Source: JAAYAN01 sp964437215
GTDB taxonomy: Bacteria; Bacteroidota; Ignavibacteria; Ignavibacteriales; Melioribacteraceae
Reading direction: 5' to 3'
Length of the DNA: 15,511 nucleotides
Assembly: GCA_964437215.1 (NCBI GenBank)
Contig: CAYTFZ010000061.1
Location: forward strand, 1 to 15,511
Shown here piece after piece: positions 1 to 7,300 of the stretch (position 1 is the stretch's first letter; every line of letters starts with the position of its first letter). The notes under the pieces were generated by a model that made no database searches, was not told the DNA's origin, and worked only from the letters and a program-made list of their open reading frames with translations. The translations under genes were made by a program, and so were the position numbers.

Positions 1-141
1 TGTAAGGCACCGAGCAAGCTTTGTAAAGCACGGAGCGGTCATTGTAAGGCACTGACTGAACTTTGTATGGCACGGAGCAGTCATTGTAAACCACCGAGCG
101 AGCTTTGTATGGCACGGAACGGTCATTGTAAGGCAGTCAGC
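1..141. repeat. 21-bp tandem repeat array, two alternating unit types
   Basis: Six complete 21-bp units start at 1, 22, 43, 64, 85 and 106, and a seventh partial unit runs 127-141. Every unit begins TGTA followed by a variant of GGCAC and GAGC. Odd units end in CTT and even units end in CAT, so the true period is about 42 bp with two unit types. The array reaches the left edge and may continue outside. Because 21 bp is seven codons, plus-strand frame 1 stays open from base 1 to a TAA at 199-201 and would encode heptapeptides such as CKAPSKL and CKARSGH. No start or ribosome binding site is visible inside, so this may be the tail of a protein or, more likely, non-coding repeat DNA. A degenerate single unit lies at 433-453. 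The absence of unique spacers argues against CRISPR. Confidence 0.85.
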
Positions 142-536
142 TATTTACAATTATCTACACCCACTGCACAATCGGGACAGGCTCTCTTAAGAGGGGACTA
201 AAAAATTAGAGAGTAAGAGTAAGTTTCAAGAGTAAGAAATTAGGAAGTCTTTCACCGTTTTTCCGGCTATGCCCTCTGCCTGCCTGCCGTTAGGCACGGC
301 GCTTTGCTTTTCAGTTTATCCCCCGTCCTTCGTCCCTCGTCCCATTTTGCTTTTCCGTTCTCCGGTTTCCGCTCTGCCTTTTTTTTCATTCAAAATTCAA
401 AATTAAGAATTCAAAATTCGGAGTAAGATGTTTGTACGCCACGGAATGAGAAGTTTTATCCGGTTTACCGGAGGCTGGCTGAAAACCTTGTACCTTTCAC
501 CGTGTACCCTGTTCCCGTTTCCGGTCTCTTTTTGCT
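142..536. other. Intergenic region with low-complexity and dispersed-repeat character
   Basis: I find no convincing gene here. The stretch is a patchwork: a C/T-rich block with near-repeats of CGTCC (about 319-342), direct repeats of ATTCAAAATT (389-419, interrupted by TTAAGAATTC), a degenerate copy of the left-hand 21-bp unit (433-453), and a small hairpin TCCGGT/ACCGGA at 459-472. The hairpin is not followed by a T-run on either strand, so I do not call it a terminator. The lipoprotein operon must end in this region, but no intrinsic terminator is obvious. Base composition and texture differ sharply from the genes to the right. Confidence 0.6.
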
Positions 537-1370
537 TTACTCTTTTATCTCGCAGTTTGTTAAAATCTGCCTTACTGTTTTATTTGTATCCGCAATGTTT
601 ATAGACGAGCCGCTTAATATGCTAGATATAAAAGCATTGCCTTCGTATCTGGCAAGCCCTGTTCCTTCGGCATACCAATAAAATGCGTTATACGTTCTCG
701 TCGTAAATTCCGGTGTTCCCGTAGTTTCTTTGGGTATCCGGAAAGTAACAGTACATTTTATCTTTTGAGCTTCTTTTATCTGATTTAATACTGAAATTTT
801 TTCCGTTCCTTCGATATTTGCTTTTATGTTGAAAGCATCAACATTGCCGGCTTTTGTAAGCACGCTTATCACAAAAACCTTCCAGTTTTTCCCTACAAAA
901 AAAGGCACCGAAATCGTTTGCGCTTCACTGTCAATTCTCAATCCTAAATAATCGGGATAAGAATTTAAAAGCGAATCAGGAATAAAACCAGCCGTTTCCG
1001 CAGAATCGATATCGATATAAAGCCCTTTTGCTGTGCGGCGCACAACCGCAGTAAGCGAAGATATAACATTGCTGTTAAAAGTTATAGTTTCTTCCTGAAT
1101 TATTCTATCGATACCTGAGGAAGAAGTTACATCATTGAATTTAATGACTTTTGTTCCTGCCGGTGTTAAATTATCACTGCCTTCATTAGTCCTTTCAATA
1201 GAATAAGTCCAGCTGCTGCCGGTCTTTCCCGGATAATAATCTTCGGCGTTTTTCCCGTCGTCTTCAGTTTCCGCAGGATTTGATTCGGGACTGCAGGAAG
1301 TAATAATAATGCCGGATAAAATCAATGCTAATAATCCGGCTTTTTTATATTTAAGATATTTTTTTAACAA
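537..1370 (-). CDS. Hypothetical secreted lipoprotein
   Basis: The 277-residue product opens with a lysine-rich n-region, a hydrophobic stretch (about residues 11-23) and the lipobox ITSC with Cys26, followed by an acidic, Ser/Glu/Asp-rich linker. This is a typical type II signal peptide, so the protein should be lipid-anchored on the outer face of a membrane. The mature part looks like beta-rich sequence; a segment near residues 45-60 (YYPGKTGSSWTYSIE) resembles the start of small bacterial lipoproteins of unknown role. I recognise no catalytic motif. The start codon is TTG (1370-1368) with a strong AAGGAG at 1380-1375, inside the 3' end of rdgB. The genes therefore overlap by 20 bp and are probably translationally coupled. 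It is the last gene of the uvrA operon. Function unknown. Confidence 0.8.
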   Translation of the reverse strand: MLKKYLKYKKAGLLALILSGIIITSCSPESNPAETEDDGKNAEDYYPGKTGSSWTYSIERTNEGSDNLTPAGTKVIKFNDVTSSSGIDRIIQEETITFNSNVISSLTAVVRRTAKGLYIDIDSAETAGFIPDSLLNSYPDYLGLRIDSEAQTISVPFFVGKNWKVFVISVLTKAGNVDAFNIKANIEGTEKISVLNQIKEAQKIKCTVTFRIPKETTGTPEFTTRTYNAFYWYAEGTGLARYEGNAFISSILSGSSINIADTNKTVRQILTNCEIKE

Positions 1371-1941
1371 GAGACTCCTTCAGTTTTTTAAATGCAGCGG
1401 CGCGGTGGCTTATTTTGTTTTTTTCTTCGAGCTCTAATTCTGCAAGTGTTTTATCGTAATTTTCAGGAACGAAAACAGGATCGTAACCGAATCCTTTATC
1501 GCCTTTTTTCTCGCTTATAATATTTCCTTTCAACTCCCCGCTTTCAACAATTTTATTCTGTCCGTCATAATAAATAGCACAGCAAACAAATCTTGCCGGG
1601 TGAGGTTCATCAAAAAATTTAAGCTCGTCAAGCAGCTTTCTGTTGTTATCGTCGTAAGTGCAATTTTCACCGGCATATCTTGCAGAATGAATTCCGGGGC
1701 GGCCGCCTAACTGGTCAACTTCCAGACCGCTGTCGTCGGCAATTACAGGCACTTTAAATTTATCGTAAATTGCTTTTGCCTTGATAAAAGCATTATCTTC
1801 AAATGTTTCGCCGTCTTCAATAATTTCTTCTTTATAACTGATATCACTAAGCGACAAAATATCGAACCCCGAATTTTTGAATATTTGTTTTACTTCTTTG
1901 GCTTTGCCTTTATTTCCTGTTGCAAATAAAATATTTCCCAT
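1351..1941 (-). CDS. rdgB: XTP/dITP diphosphatase (non-canonical purine NTP pyrophosphatase)
   Basis: This enzyme hydrolyses dITP, XTP and related deaminated purine triphosphates to the monophosphate and pyrophosphate, keeping them out of DNA and RNA; it acts in the cytosol. The 196-residue length is normal for the Ham1/RdgB family. Visible motifs are the N-terminal TGNKGK substrate loop (residues 8-13), the DDSGLEVDQLGGRPGIHSAR block (about 68-87) with the general base and metal ligands, GDKGFGYDPVF (about 147-157) and the C-terminal SHRAAAF. The ATG start has GAGG about 6 bases upstream, inside the last codons of the deaminase gene, from which it is separated by only 3 bp. Its neighbours uvrA and the deaminase make this a nucleic-acid and nucleotide maintenance operon. 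The identification is secure. Confidence 0.95.
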   Translation of the reverse strand: MGNILFATGNKGKAKEVKQIFKNSGFDILSLSDISYKEEIIEDGETFEDNAFIKAKAIYDKFKVPVIADDSGLEVDQLGGRPGIHSARYAGENCTYDDNNRKLLDELKFFDEPHPARFVCCAIYYDGQNKIVESGELKGNIISEKKGDKGFGYDPVFVPENYDKTLAELELEEKNKISHRAAAFKKLKESLVKKIS

Positions 1942-1944
1942 TTT

Positions 1945-3327
1945 TTACCTCGTGTTTGTTCTTTCAATAAGTTTTTTAAGTTCCTCTTTCCCTTCCGATA
2001 CAAGCTCCTGCTCGTTATAAATTACAGATTCCCCTTTACTGATAACCCACTCCCCTTCAATCAATACTTCTTTTATGTTAGTAACATCGGCAGAATAAAC
2101 AATTGACGAATAAATATCAACATCATTTAAAGGATTATTTATCCCGTTCAAATCCATCAGCAGCAAATCAGCTTTTTTGCCCGGTTCAATACTTCCAGTT
2201 TCATTTGCAATTCCCAGCGCTTCGGCGGCATTTATTGTAGCCATCTTTATAACTTCTTGCGCGCTCATTGCTGCAGATCCGTATTTAGGTTTTTGAATTA
2301 GCGAAGCCAGTCTCATTTCATTCAGACAGCTTAAATTGTTATTACACGGCGCGCCGTCAGCACCGAGCGATACGTTTATCCCTTTTTTCAAATATCCGGG
2401 AATATCTGCAACCCCCGAACCGAGTTTTAGATTTGAAGACGGGCAATGCGCTATTTTCGCCTTTTTGCTTCTGATAAGCTCAATTTCGTTTTCGTTGAGA
2501 TGAATGCAATGCGCAAACACTGTTCTTTCGCCAAGCACCCCGATGCTGTTGAAATACTCTATATTTTCTTTACCGGTAATTCTTCGTACCTCTTCAACTT
2601 CCTGTTTGTTTTCGGAAGAATGTGAATGGAAGATAGAACCTTCGAAATCGGATAAAGCAGAATATGTTTCTTTCAATAATTTTTCGGTGCACGAAAGAAC
2701 AAAACGCGGCGCAAATGCGTATTTTATTCTTCCGTTATTAGAATTATGATACGTCTTTGCAAACTCGATGCTTGTTTTAAGACTATCCTCGTACGGTTCG
2801 CAAAATGAAGGATAAAGCCCGTTCGTATCAATCATACATTTTCCTGCAAAGCCTCGCATCCCCGATTTTATCATTTCATCAAAAATCACTTCCTGATGCC
2901 GCATTGTTCCCATATCCATAATAGCGGTTGTGCCGGTCTTTTGAAGCTCGCAAAGACCTATTTTTGCAGATATTTCAAGCGATTTGCGGTTATGATTATT
3001 TTCGTACGGAAAGATTCTTTTGCTCAGCCAGTCCAACAAGGGCAAATCTTCAGCAAGTCCGCGGAATAAAGTCTGGCACAAATGAACGTGAGTTTGTATA
3101 AATCCCGGTAAAAGAATGTAATCAGGAAAACTAAAAACCTTTTCTCCTTCCGGAATTACTTCGTTTCGTTTTATATATCTTTTTATTGTGCCGTTCCGAA
3201 CCTCAATTCCGGTATCTTGTAAAACATCAAGATTGCCGTTCATTGTAACAATATTTTTAGGAAAAATATAAATATCATTTCTCCTTATTCTGTTCGGGCA
3301 ACAGTTCATCAAGTTTTTCCATTGCAA
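1945..3327 (-). CDS. Amidohydrolase-superfamily deaminase (MTA/SAH/5'-deoxyadenosine deaminase-like)
   Basis: A cytosolic metal-dependent hydrolase of the ATZ/TRZ group, probably deaminating an adenosine- or guanine-type compound. Numbering from the longest frame (460 residues), I see the HxH metal pair H80/H82 in GFIQTHVHLCQTLFRGL, the LAEDLPLLDWL block shared with MTA/SAH deaminases, H236 with E239 (FHSHSSE), H273 (AHCIH) and the metal/catalytic D324 (GADGAPCNNN). The pattern fits methylthioadenosine/S-adenosylhomocysteine or 5'-deoxyadenosine deaminases, but guanine-type or other TRZ/ATZ substrates remain possible. The start is doubtful. The TTG at 3327 gives a 17-19 residue extension with no ribosome binding site and a 53-bp overlap with the upstream gene. 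The only good AAGGAG (3286-3281) sits 7 bases before an in-frame ATT at 3273, which would give 442 residues starting where the family's first beta strand (IYIFPKNIVTM) begins. Confidence 0.85.
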   Translation of the reverse strand: MQWKNLMNCCPNRIRRNDIYIFPKNIVTMNGNLDVLQDTGIEVRNGTIKRYIKRNEVIPEGEKVFSFPDYILLPGFIQTHVHLCQTLFRGLAEDLPLLDWLSKRIFPYENNHNRKSLEISAKIGLCELQKTGTTAIMDMGTMRHQEVIFDEMIKSGMRGFAGKCMIDTNGLYPSFCEPYEDSLKTSIEFAKTYHNSNNGRIKYAFAPRFVLSCTEKLLKETYSALSDFEGSIFHSHSSENKQEVEEVRRITGKENIEYFNSIGVLGERTVFAHCIHLNENEIELIRSKKAKIAHCPSSNLKLGSGVADIPGYLKKGINVSLGADGAPCNNNLSCLNEMRLASLIQKPKYGSAAMSAQEVIKMATINAAEALGIANETGSIEPGKKADLLLMDLNGINNPLNDVDIYSSIVYSADVTNIKEVLIEGEWVISKGESVIYNEQELVSEGKEELKKLIERTNTR

Positions 3328-3634
3328 AGCGCAAATGAGGAATAACTATCGATCCGCCGGCAATCAGAGCAATATTAAACACTTCATACATTTCCTGCCT
3401 GCTTGCTCCTTCACAAACGCATCTGTCTATATGATAAAGAATGCAGTCGTTGCACCTTAAAACCATCGAGGCAACAAGACCCATTAATTCCTTCATTTTT
3501 GCCGGCAATGCTCCGTCAACATAAGCTTTATTATCCAGCGCGAAAAATTTATTAAAATCGCGGAAGCCTGAATTTAGTATTTTATCATTCATTTCCGCCC
3601 GGTAAGCTTTAAATTCTTTTATGCTTTCACTCAT
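3275..3634 (-). CDS. Carboxymuconolactone decarboxylase family protein (AhpD-like)
   Basis: A small, all-helical protein of 119 residues. It carries the AhpD-type redox signature C-x-x-C-x-x-x-H (C61, C64, H68, in CNDCILYH), plus extra Cys72 and Cys74. Members of this family with CxxC act as thiol-disulfide peroxidases or peroxidase partners; others lack the motif and decarboxylate gamma-carboxymuconolactone. The intact CxxC and the absence of any aromatic-catabolism gene nearby favour a redox role, which is an inference. The ATG start has AAGG at about 6 bases spacing, immediately after the uvrA stop (8-bp gap), so the gene belongs to the uvrA operon. Its last codons carry the AAGGAG that probably serves the following deaminase gene. 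Confidence 0.88.
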   Translation of the reverse strand: MSESIKEFKAYRAEMNDKILNSGFRDFNKFFALDNKAYVDGALPAKMKELMGLVASMVLRCNDCILYHIDRCVCEGASRQEMYEVFNIALIAGGSIVIPHLRFAMEKLDELLPEQNKEK

Positions 3635-3642
3635 AACATACC

Positions 3643-6480
3643 TTATATTGATTCAACTCGTTCAAATTCCTTTTTTAAATACTTTCCTGTAAGACTTTTT
3701 TTGCAGCCGGCTACTTCTTCGGGAGTTCCCTGGGTAATGATTTTACCCCCGTGTTCTCCGCCGCCGGGACCTAAATCCACAATATAATCAGCAACTTTTA
3801 TAACATCCATATTATGCTCTATAATAAGCACTGTGTTGCCTTTGTTTACAAGTTTATTCAAAACTTTCAGCAGGATATTCACATCCTCAAAATGCAATCC
3901 CGTTGTCGGCTCGTCAAGAATATAAAGAGTTTTACCTGTACTTATTTTGCTTAATTCGGTTGCAAGTTTCACCCTTTGCGCCTCTCCGCCGGATAGAGTT
4001 GTAGCCTGCTGCCCAAGCTTAATATAGCCGAGTCCGACATCATTAAGAGCTTTTATTTTCCTTTTAATTGCCGGAAAATCATCAAAAAAGTTCAGTGCTT
4101 CCTGAATTGTCATATCGAGCACATCGGCAATCGATTTTGTTTTATATAAAATTTCAAGCGTTTCGCGGTTGTATCTTTTCCCGTTGCATACTTCGCAGGT
4201 TACGTAAACATCGGGTAAAAAGTTCATTTCAATTTTCTTCATACCGTCGCCTTCGCATTCTTCGCATCTTCCGCTTTTTACATTAAAGCTGAATCTCCCC
4301 GGTTTATATCCTCTCATTTTCGATTCGGGAAGCTGCGTAAAAAGATCGCGTATGTGCGTGAATAGACCAGTATAAGTTGCAGGGTTGGATCTCGGCGTTC
4401 TTCCTATCGGCGATTGATCAATTTCAATAACTTTATCTATGTTTTCCAGACCTTCAATTCCGGCGTATTTATCGGGGACGACTTTCGATTTATAAAACCT
4501 GCTCATTAAAATTCTTACGAGAGTATCGTTTATAAGTGTCGATTTCCCTGAACCGCTTACTCCGGTTATTGCGCAAAGAGTTCCCAACGGAATCTTCAAA
4601 TCTATTTTTTTTAGATTATTGCCTTCTGCTCCTTTTAACACAATATAATTGCCGTTTCCCTGTCTTCTCTTTTCAGGAATTTCTATTTTCTTTTTTTCTT
4701 TAAGATACTGAACCGTAAGCGATTTTGAATTATCTTCTTTCAATATATTTTTATAATTTCCCGAAAGAACAACTTCTCCGCCATGTTCACCGGCTTTAGG
4801 ACCGAGATCAATAATATAATCGGCGCTCTCAATTGTTTCGCGATCGTGCTCTACAACAATTACCGTATTTCCTATATCCCGTAATTCTTTCAACGAATTT
4901 ATCAATTTCATATTATCGTTTTGATGAAGCCCTATGCTTGGTTCATCAAGAACATAAAGAACTCCCGCAAGCTGCGAGCCTATCTGGGTTGCCAGCCTTA
5001 TCCTTTGCGATTCGCCGCCCGAAAGCGTGCGCGCAGTTCGGTCAAGAGCAAGATAATCAAGCCCTACATTCAGCAGAAAATCGATTCTGCTTGTAATTTC
5101 CTTTAATATCTGCCTGGATATTAATCTATCTCTTTCTGTTAATCTTAAATCCTCAAAAAATTCTTTAGCCCGCTTAATTGAAAGAGCAGAAACCTCGCTT
5201 ATATTTTTACCGCCTATTTTAACGCTAAGTGATTCTTTGCGAAGTCTGCCTCCGTTACATTCCTGGCAAGTCTGTGTGTTCATAAAAGATTCCGCCCATT
5301 CGCGTATCTTTGGAGATGATGTGTTCTGGTAATAATTTTTTAAGTATTGGTAGATGCCGGTATATTTGTGTCTGTATGTAACAGTCTTTCCTCCGCCGAA
5401 ACTGTAAAGAAATTCCACTTTTTCTTTTGTTCCGTTCATTAAAATATCAAGCTGAAATTCATTTAAGTCGCTTATTTTGGTATCAAAATCAAATTTATAT
5501 GTTGCAGCTACAGCTTTAAGCTGATCGAAAAGCCAGATATTTCTTGGTTTTCCCAAAGGAGCAAGCGCTTCCTGGTTTATTGTTTTGCCGAAATCGGGGA
5601 TTATAAGATTTATATCAAATTCTCGTTTTTCGCCGAGTCCCTGGCATTCGGGGCAATATCCGTAGGGTGTGTTGAACGAAAAGGAATTTGGAGCAAGTTC
5701 GGGGTAACTTATTCCACAATCCGGACAAGCCAGATTTCTACTGAACACAAGATCCTTTTTCCCGTCACTTAAAATTATATTTCCGTTTCCGTAATTCAGC
5801 GCTACTTCAACCGATTCCGAAATTCTGTGTCTTGCATTTGCCGAAACAACTATCCTGTCAACCAGTATTTCAATGTTATGGACTTTATACCTGTCAACTT
5901 TAAATCCTTCTGTAATTTCAAACACTTCGTTATCCACCCTTACGCGTAAAAAGCCGTCGCGCAGAATTTCTTCAAACAGCTCCCTGTAATGACCTTTTCT
6001 TCCTCTTACAACTGGAGCAAAAATCATTATCCGCTGCTGATCGAAATTTCCGATAATTTTATCAATTATCTGTTCGCTAGATTGCTTTTCTACAATTTTG
6101 CCGCAATTGTAACAAAACGGTTTACCAACCCGCGCATAAAGCAGACGCAAATAATCGTAAATTTCGGTTACAGTTCCCACGGTAGAACGGGGATTTCCGC
6201 CGGCAGTTTTTTGTTCGATTGAAATTGCTGGACTGAGCCCTTCTATAAGATCAACATCAGGTTTTTCAAGCATATCAAGAAACTGACGCGCATAAGCAGA
6301 AAGACTTTCGATGTAACGCCTCTGCCCTTCAGCATAAATCGTATCGAAAGCTAATGATGATTTGCCGGATCCCGATAATCCGGTAATTACTGTTAATGTA
6401 TCGCGCGGAATTTCGGCATCAATATTTTTAAGATTATGCTCCCGCGCTCCTTTTATAATTATTTTACTTTGGAAATCCAT
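3643..6480 (-). CDS. uvrA: UvrABC excinuclease subunit A
   Basis: The damage-recognition ATPase of nucleotide excision repair, which forms a dimer and loads UvrB at lesions. At 945 residues it matches the usual length of class I UvrA. Two ABC modules are complete: Walker A GLSGSGKSS (34-42) and GVSGSGKST (about 636-644), and signature motifs LSGGESQR (about 485) and LSGGEAQR (about 828). The zinc modules are present too: CPDC...CPEC (about 252-280) and CEEC...CEVC (about 740-766), the second being the DNA-binding finger. It is the first gene of a minus-strand operon. There is no clear Shine-Dalgarno before the ATG, but a TTGATT/TAATAT promoter lies just upstream. I saw no LexA-type operator that I could name. 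Confidence 0.98.
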   Translation of the reverse strand: MDFQSKIIIKGAREHNLKNIDAEIPRDTLTVITGLSGSGKSSLAFDTIYAEGQRRYIESLSAYARQFLDMLEKPDVDLIEGLSPAISIEQKTAGGNPRSTVGTVTEIYDYLRLLYARVGKPFCYNCGKIVEKQSSEQIIDKIIGNFDQQRIMIFAPVVRGRKGHYRELFEEILRDGFLRVRVDNEVFEITEGFKVDRYKVHNIEILVDRIVVSANARHRISESVEVALNYGNGNIILSDGKKDLVFSRNLACPDCGISYPELAPNSFSFNTPYGYCPECQGLGEKREFDINLIIPDFGKTINQEALAPLGKPRNIWLFDQLKAVAATYKFDFDTKISDLNEFQLDILMNGTKEKVEFLYSFGGGKTVTYRHKYTGIYQYLKNYYQNTSSPKIREWAESFMNTQTCQECNGGRLRKESLSVKIGGKNISEVSALSIKRAKEFFEDLRLTERDRLISRQILKEITSRIDFLLNVGLDYLALDRTARTLSGGESQRIRLATQIGSQLAGVLYVLDEPSIGLHQNDNMKLINSLKELRDIGNTVIVVEHDRETIESADYIIDLGPKAGEHGGEVVLSGNYKNILKEDNSKSLTVQYLKEKKKIEIPEKRRQGNGNYIVLKGAEGNNLKKIDLKIPLGTLCAITGVSGSGKSTLINDTLVRILMSRFYKSKVVPDKYAGIEGLENIDKVIEIDQSPIGRTPRSNPATYTGLFTHIRDLFTQLPESKMRGYKPGRFSFNVKSGRCEECEGDGMKKIEMNFLPDVYVTCEVCNGKRYNRETLEILYKTKSIADVLDMTIQEALNFFDDFPAIKRKIKALNDVGLGYIKLGQQATTLSGGEAQRVKLATELSKISTGKTLYILDEPTTGLHFEDVNILLKVLNKLVNKGNTVLIIEHNMDVIKVADYIVDLGPGGGEHGGKIITQGTPEEVAGCKKSLTGKYLKKEFERVESI

Positions 6481-6511
6481 TTTATCAAGAAAATTTAAAG
6501 TTTAAACCTTT

Positions 6512-6540
6512 ATATTAGGCATATGCAAATTGAAAATCAA
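6512..6540 (-). promoter_or_regulatory. Probable uvrA promoter
   Basis: On the minus strand TTGATT (6540-6535) and TAATAT (6517-6512) are separated by exactly 17 bases, 4/6 matches each to the sigma-70 consensus. Transcription would start near 6505, giving a leader of about 25 bases to the uvrA ATG. The -35 box lies inside the inverted repeat ATTGA-AAA-TCAAT (6529-6541), which is shared with the divergent yigZ promoter. Confidence 0.55.
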
Positions 6541-6557
6541 TTTTATTAATTTACAAA
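6530..6557 (+). promoter_or_regulatory. Possible yigZ promoter overlapping the uvrA -35
   Basis: TTGAAA (6530-6535) and TACAAA (6552-6557) are spaced 16 bases apart on the plus strand. The predicted start point near 6564 leaves only about 10 bases, or fewer, before the yigZ start codon. This fits the absence of a ribosome binding site and suggests a near-leaderless transcript. The box matches are moderate in an AT-rich region, so this is tentative. Confidence 0.35.
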
Positions 6558-6573
6558 TATTTCTCTCTTGATA

Positions 6574-7206
6574 ATGAGCAGCGATATAATTACAACAATC
6601 AAATCTCCTGCAGAAACAAAATTCCGTGAGAAAGGTTCTCTTTTTATCGGTCAGGCTTTCCCGGTTTCGGAAACCGAAGATGCCGAGAAAATAATTCTGC
6701 AAACAAAAAAGAAATACTTTGATGCAACACATAACTGCTATGCTTTTCTCTTTTTTAACGGCATTCAAAAATATTCCGACGACGGCGAACCAAGCGGAAC
6801 AGCTGGCATCAGACTTTTAAATGCAATACAGCATTTCGGACTTGTTAATATCCTTCTTATATCAACCCGGTACTTTGGCGGTACGAAATTAGGTGTTGGT
6901 CCTCTTGCAAAAGCATATTACAAATCGGGCATTGATACTCTTGAAACTGCTCCCCTTCAAAAACAAGGAGTATATATTAAACTTTTATTGGAATTTGATC
7001 AGAGCTTGATAAGTGCTGTCTTTCATATTTTATCAGCCTACGAAGCTATTATTCTGGAAAATAATTTTAAGTATAATTACACAATTGAATGCTTTATTTT
7101 AAAAGACCGGAAAGATGAATTATTAAAAACTATTGAAGAAAAACTTTACAGTAAAGCAATTATAAAAGCTCAAACCGGAGAATTTCTTAGAAATTTAGGG
7201 ACATAA
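6574..7206 (+). CDS. yigZ: YigZ/IMPACT family protein
   Basis: A cytosolic protein of the UPF0029/IMPACT family, of 210 residues from the ATG. The conserved core is unmistakable: ATHNCYAF (about 50-57), SDDGEPSGTAG (about 66-76), ISTRYFGGTKLGVGPLAKAY (about 95-114). The C-terminal part matches the ferredoxin-like second domain of YigZ. Bacterial members have no settled role; the eukaryotic homologue IMPACT regulates Gcn2, and a translation- or RNA-related role is often assumed. A TTG at 6568 in the same frame would add two residues. I prefer ATG 6574, although neither start has a Shine-Dalgarno. The gene is divergent from uvrA and is followed by 94 bp containing the rrf2 promoter, so it is likely monocistronic. 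Confidence 0.92.
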   Translation: MSSDIITTIKSPAETKFREKGSLFIGQAFPVSETEDAEKIILQTKKKYFDATHNCYAFLFFNGIQKYSDDGEPSGTAGIRLLNAIQHFGLVNILLISTRYFGGTKLGVGPLAKAYYKSGIDTLETAPLQKQGVYIKLLLEFDQSLISAVFHILSAYEAIILENNFKYNYTIECFILKDRKDELLKTIEEKLYSKAIIKAQTGEFLRNLGT

Positions 7207-7217
7207 TATATTATTTA

Positions 7218-7254
7218 TTGACAAAAAGCTCTTTTTTACTTAATTTTATTTAAG
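7218..7254 (+). promoter_or_regulatory. rrf2 promoter with palindrome over the -10
   Basis: A perfect TTGACA (7218-7223) is followed after 17 bases by TAATTT (7241-7246). A perfect inverted repeat CTTAA-N6-TTAAG (7239-7243 and 7250-7254) lies over the -10 box. A dimeric regulator bound there would block RNA polymerase, so this is a candidate autoregulatory operator for the Rrf2 protein encoded directly downstream. The leader to the ATG would be about 45 bases. The operator role is inference. Confidence 0.55.
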
Positions 7255-7300
7255 ACAAAAGACTCCCAAATTAAAATTTCTAGTAGAGTGAGGTTACGTA

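Noticed and set aside
1..141. CRISPR array
   Set aside because: The 21-bp units are directly adjacent with no unique spacers, and no cas gene is present.
459..472. Hairpin TCCGGT/ACCGGA as terminator of the lipoprotein operon
   Set aside because: The loop is only two bases and no T-run follows on the relevant strand.
3249..3278. ATG at 3278 overlapping the upstream TGA as the deaminase start
   Set aside because: It is in a different frame from the deaminase and reaches a stop after about a dozen codons; its spacing from AAGGAG is only 2 bases.
4833..5106. Plus-strand open frames inside uvrA and similar antisense frames in rdgB, pntAA, nfnB and the TetR gene
   Set aside because: They lie opposite strongly conserved genes, have no ribosome binding sites and resemble no protein family.
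6502..6768. Minus-strand 88-codon frame over the start of yigZ
   Set aside because: It covers the conserved yigZ coding sequence and the divergent promoter region; the product is low-complexity and unlike any known family.
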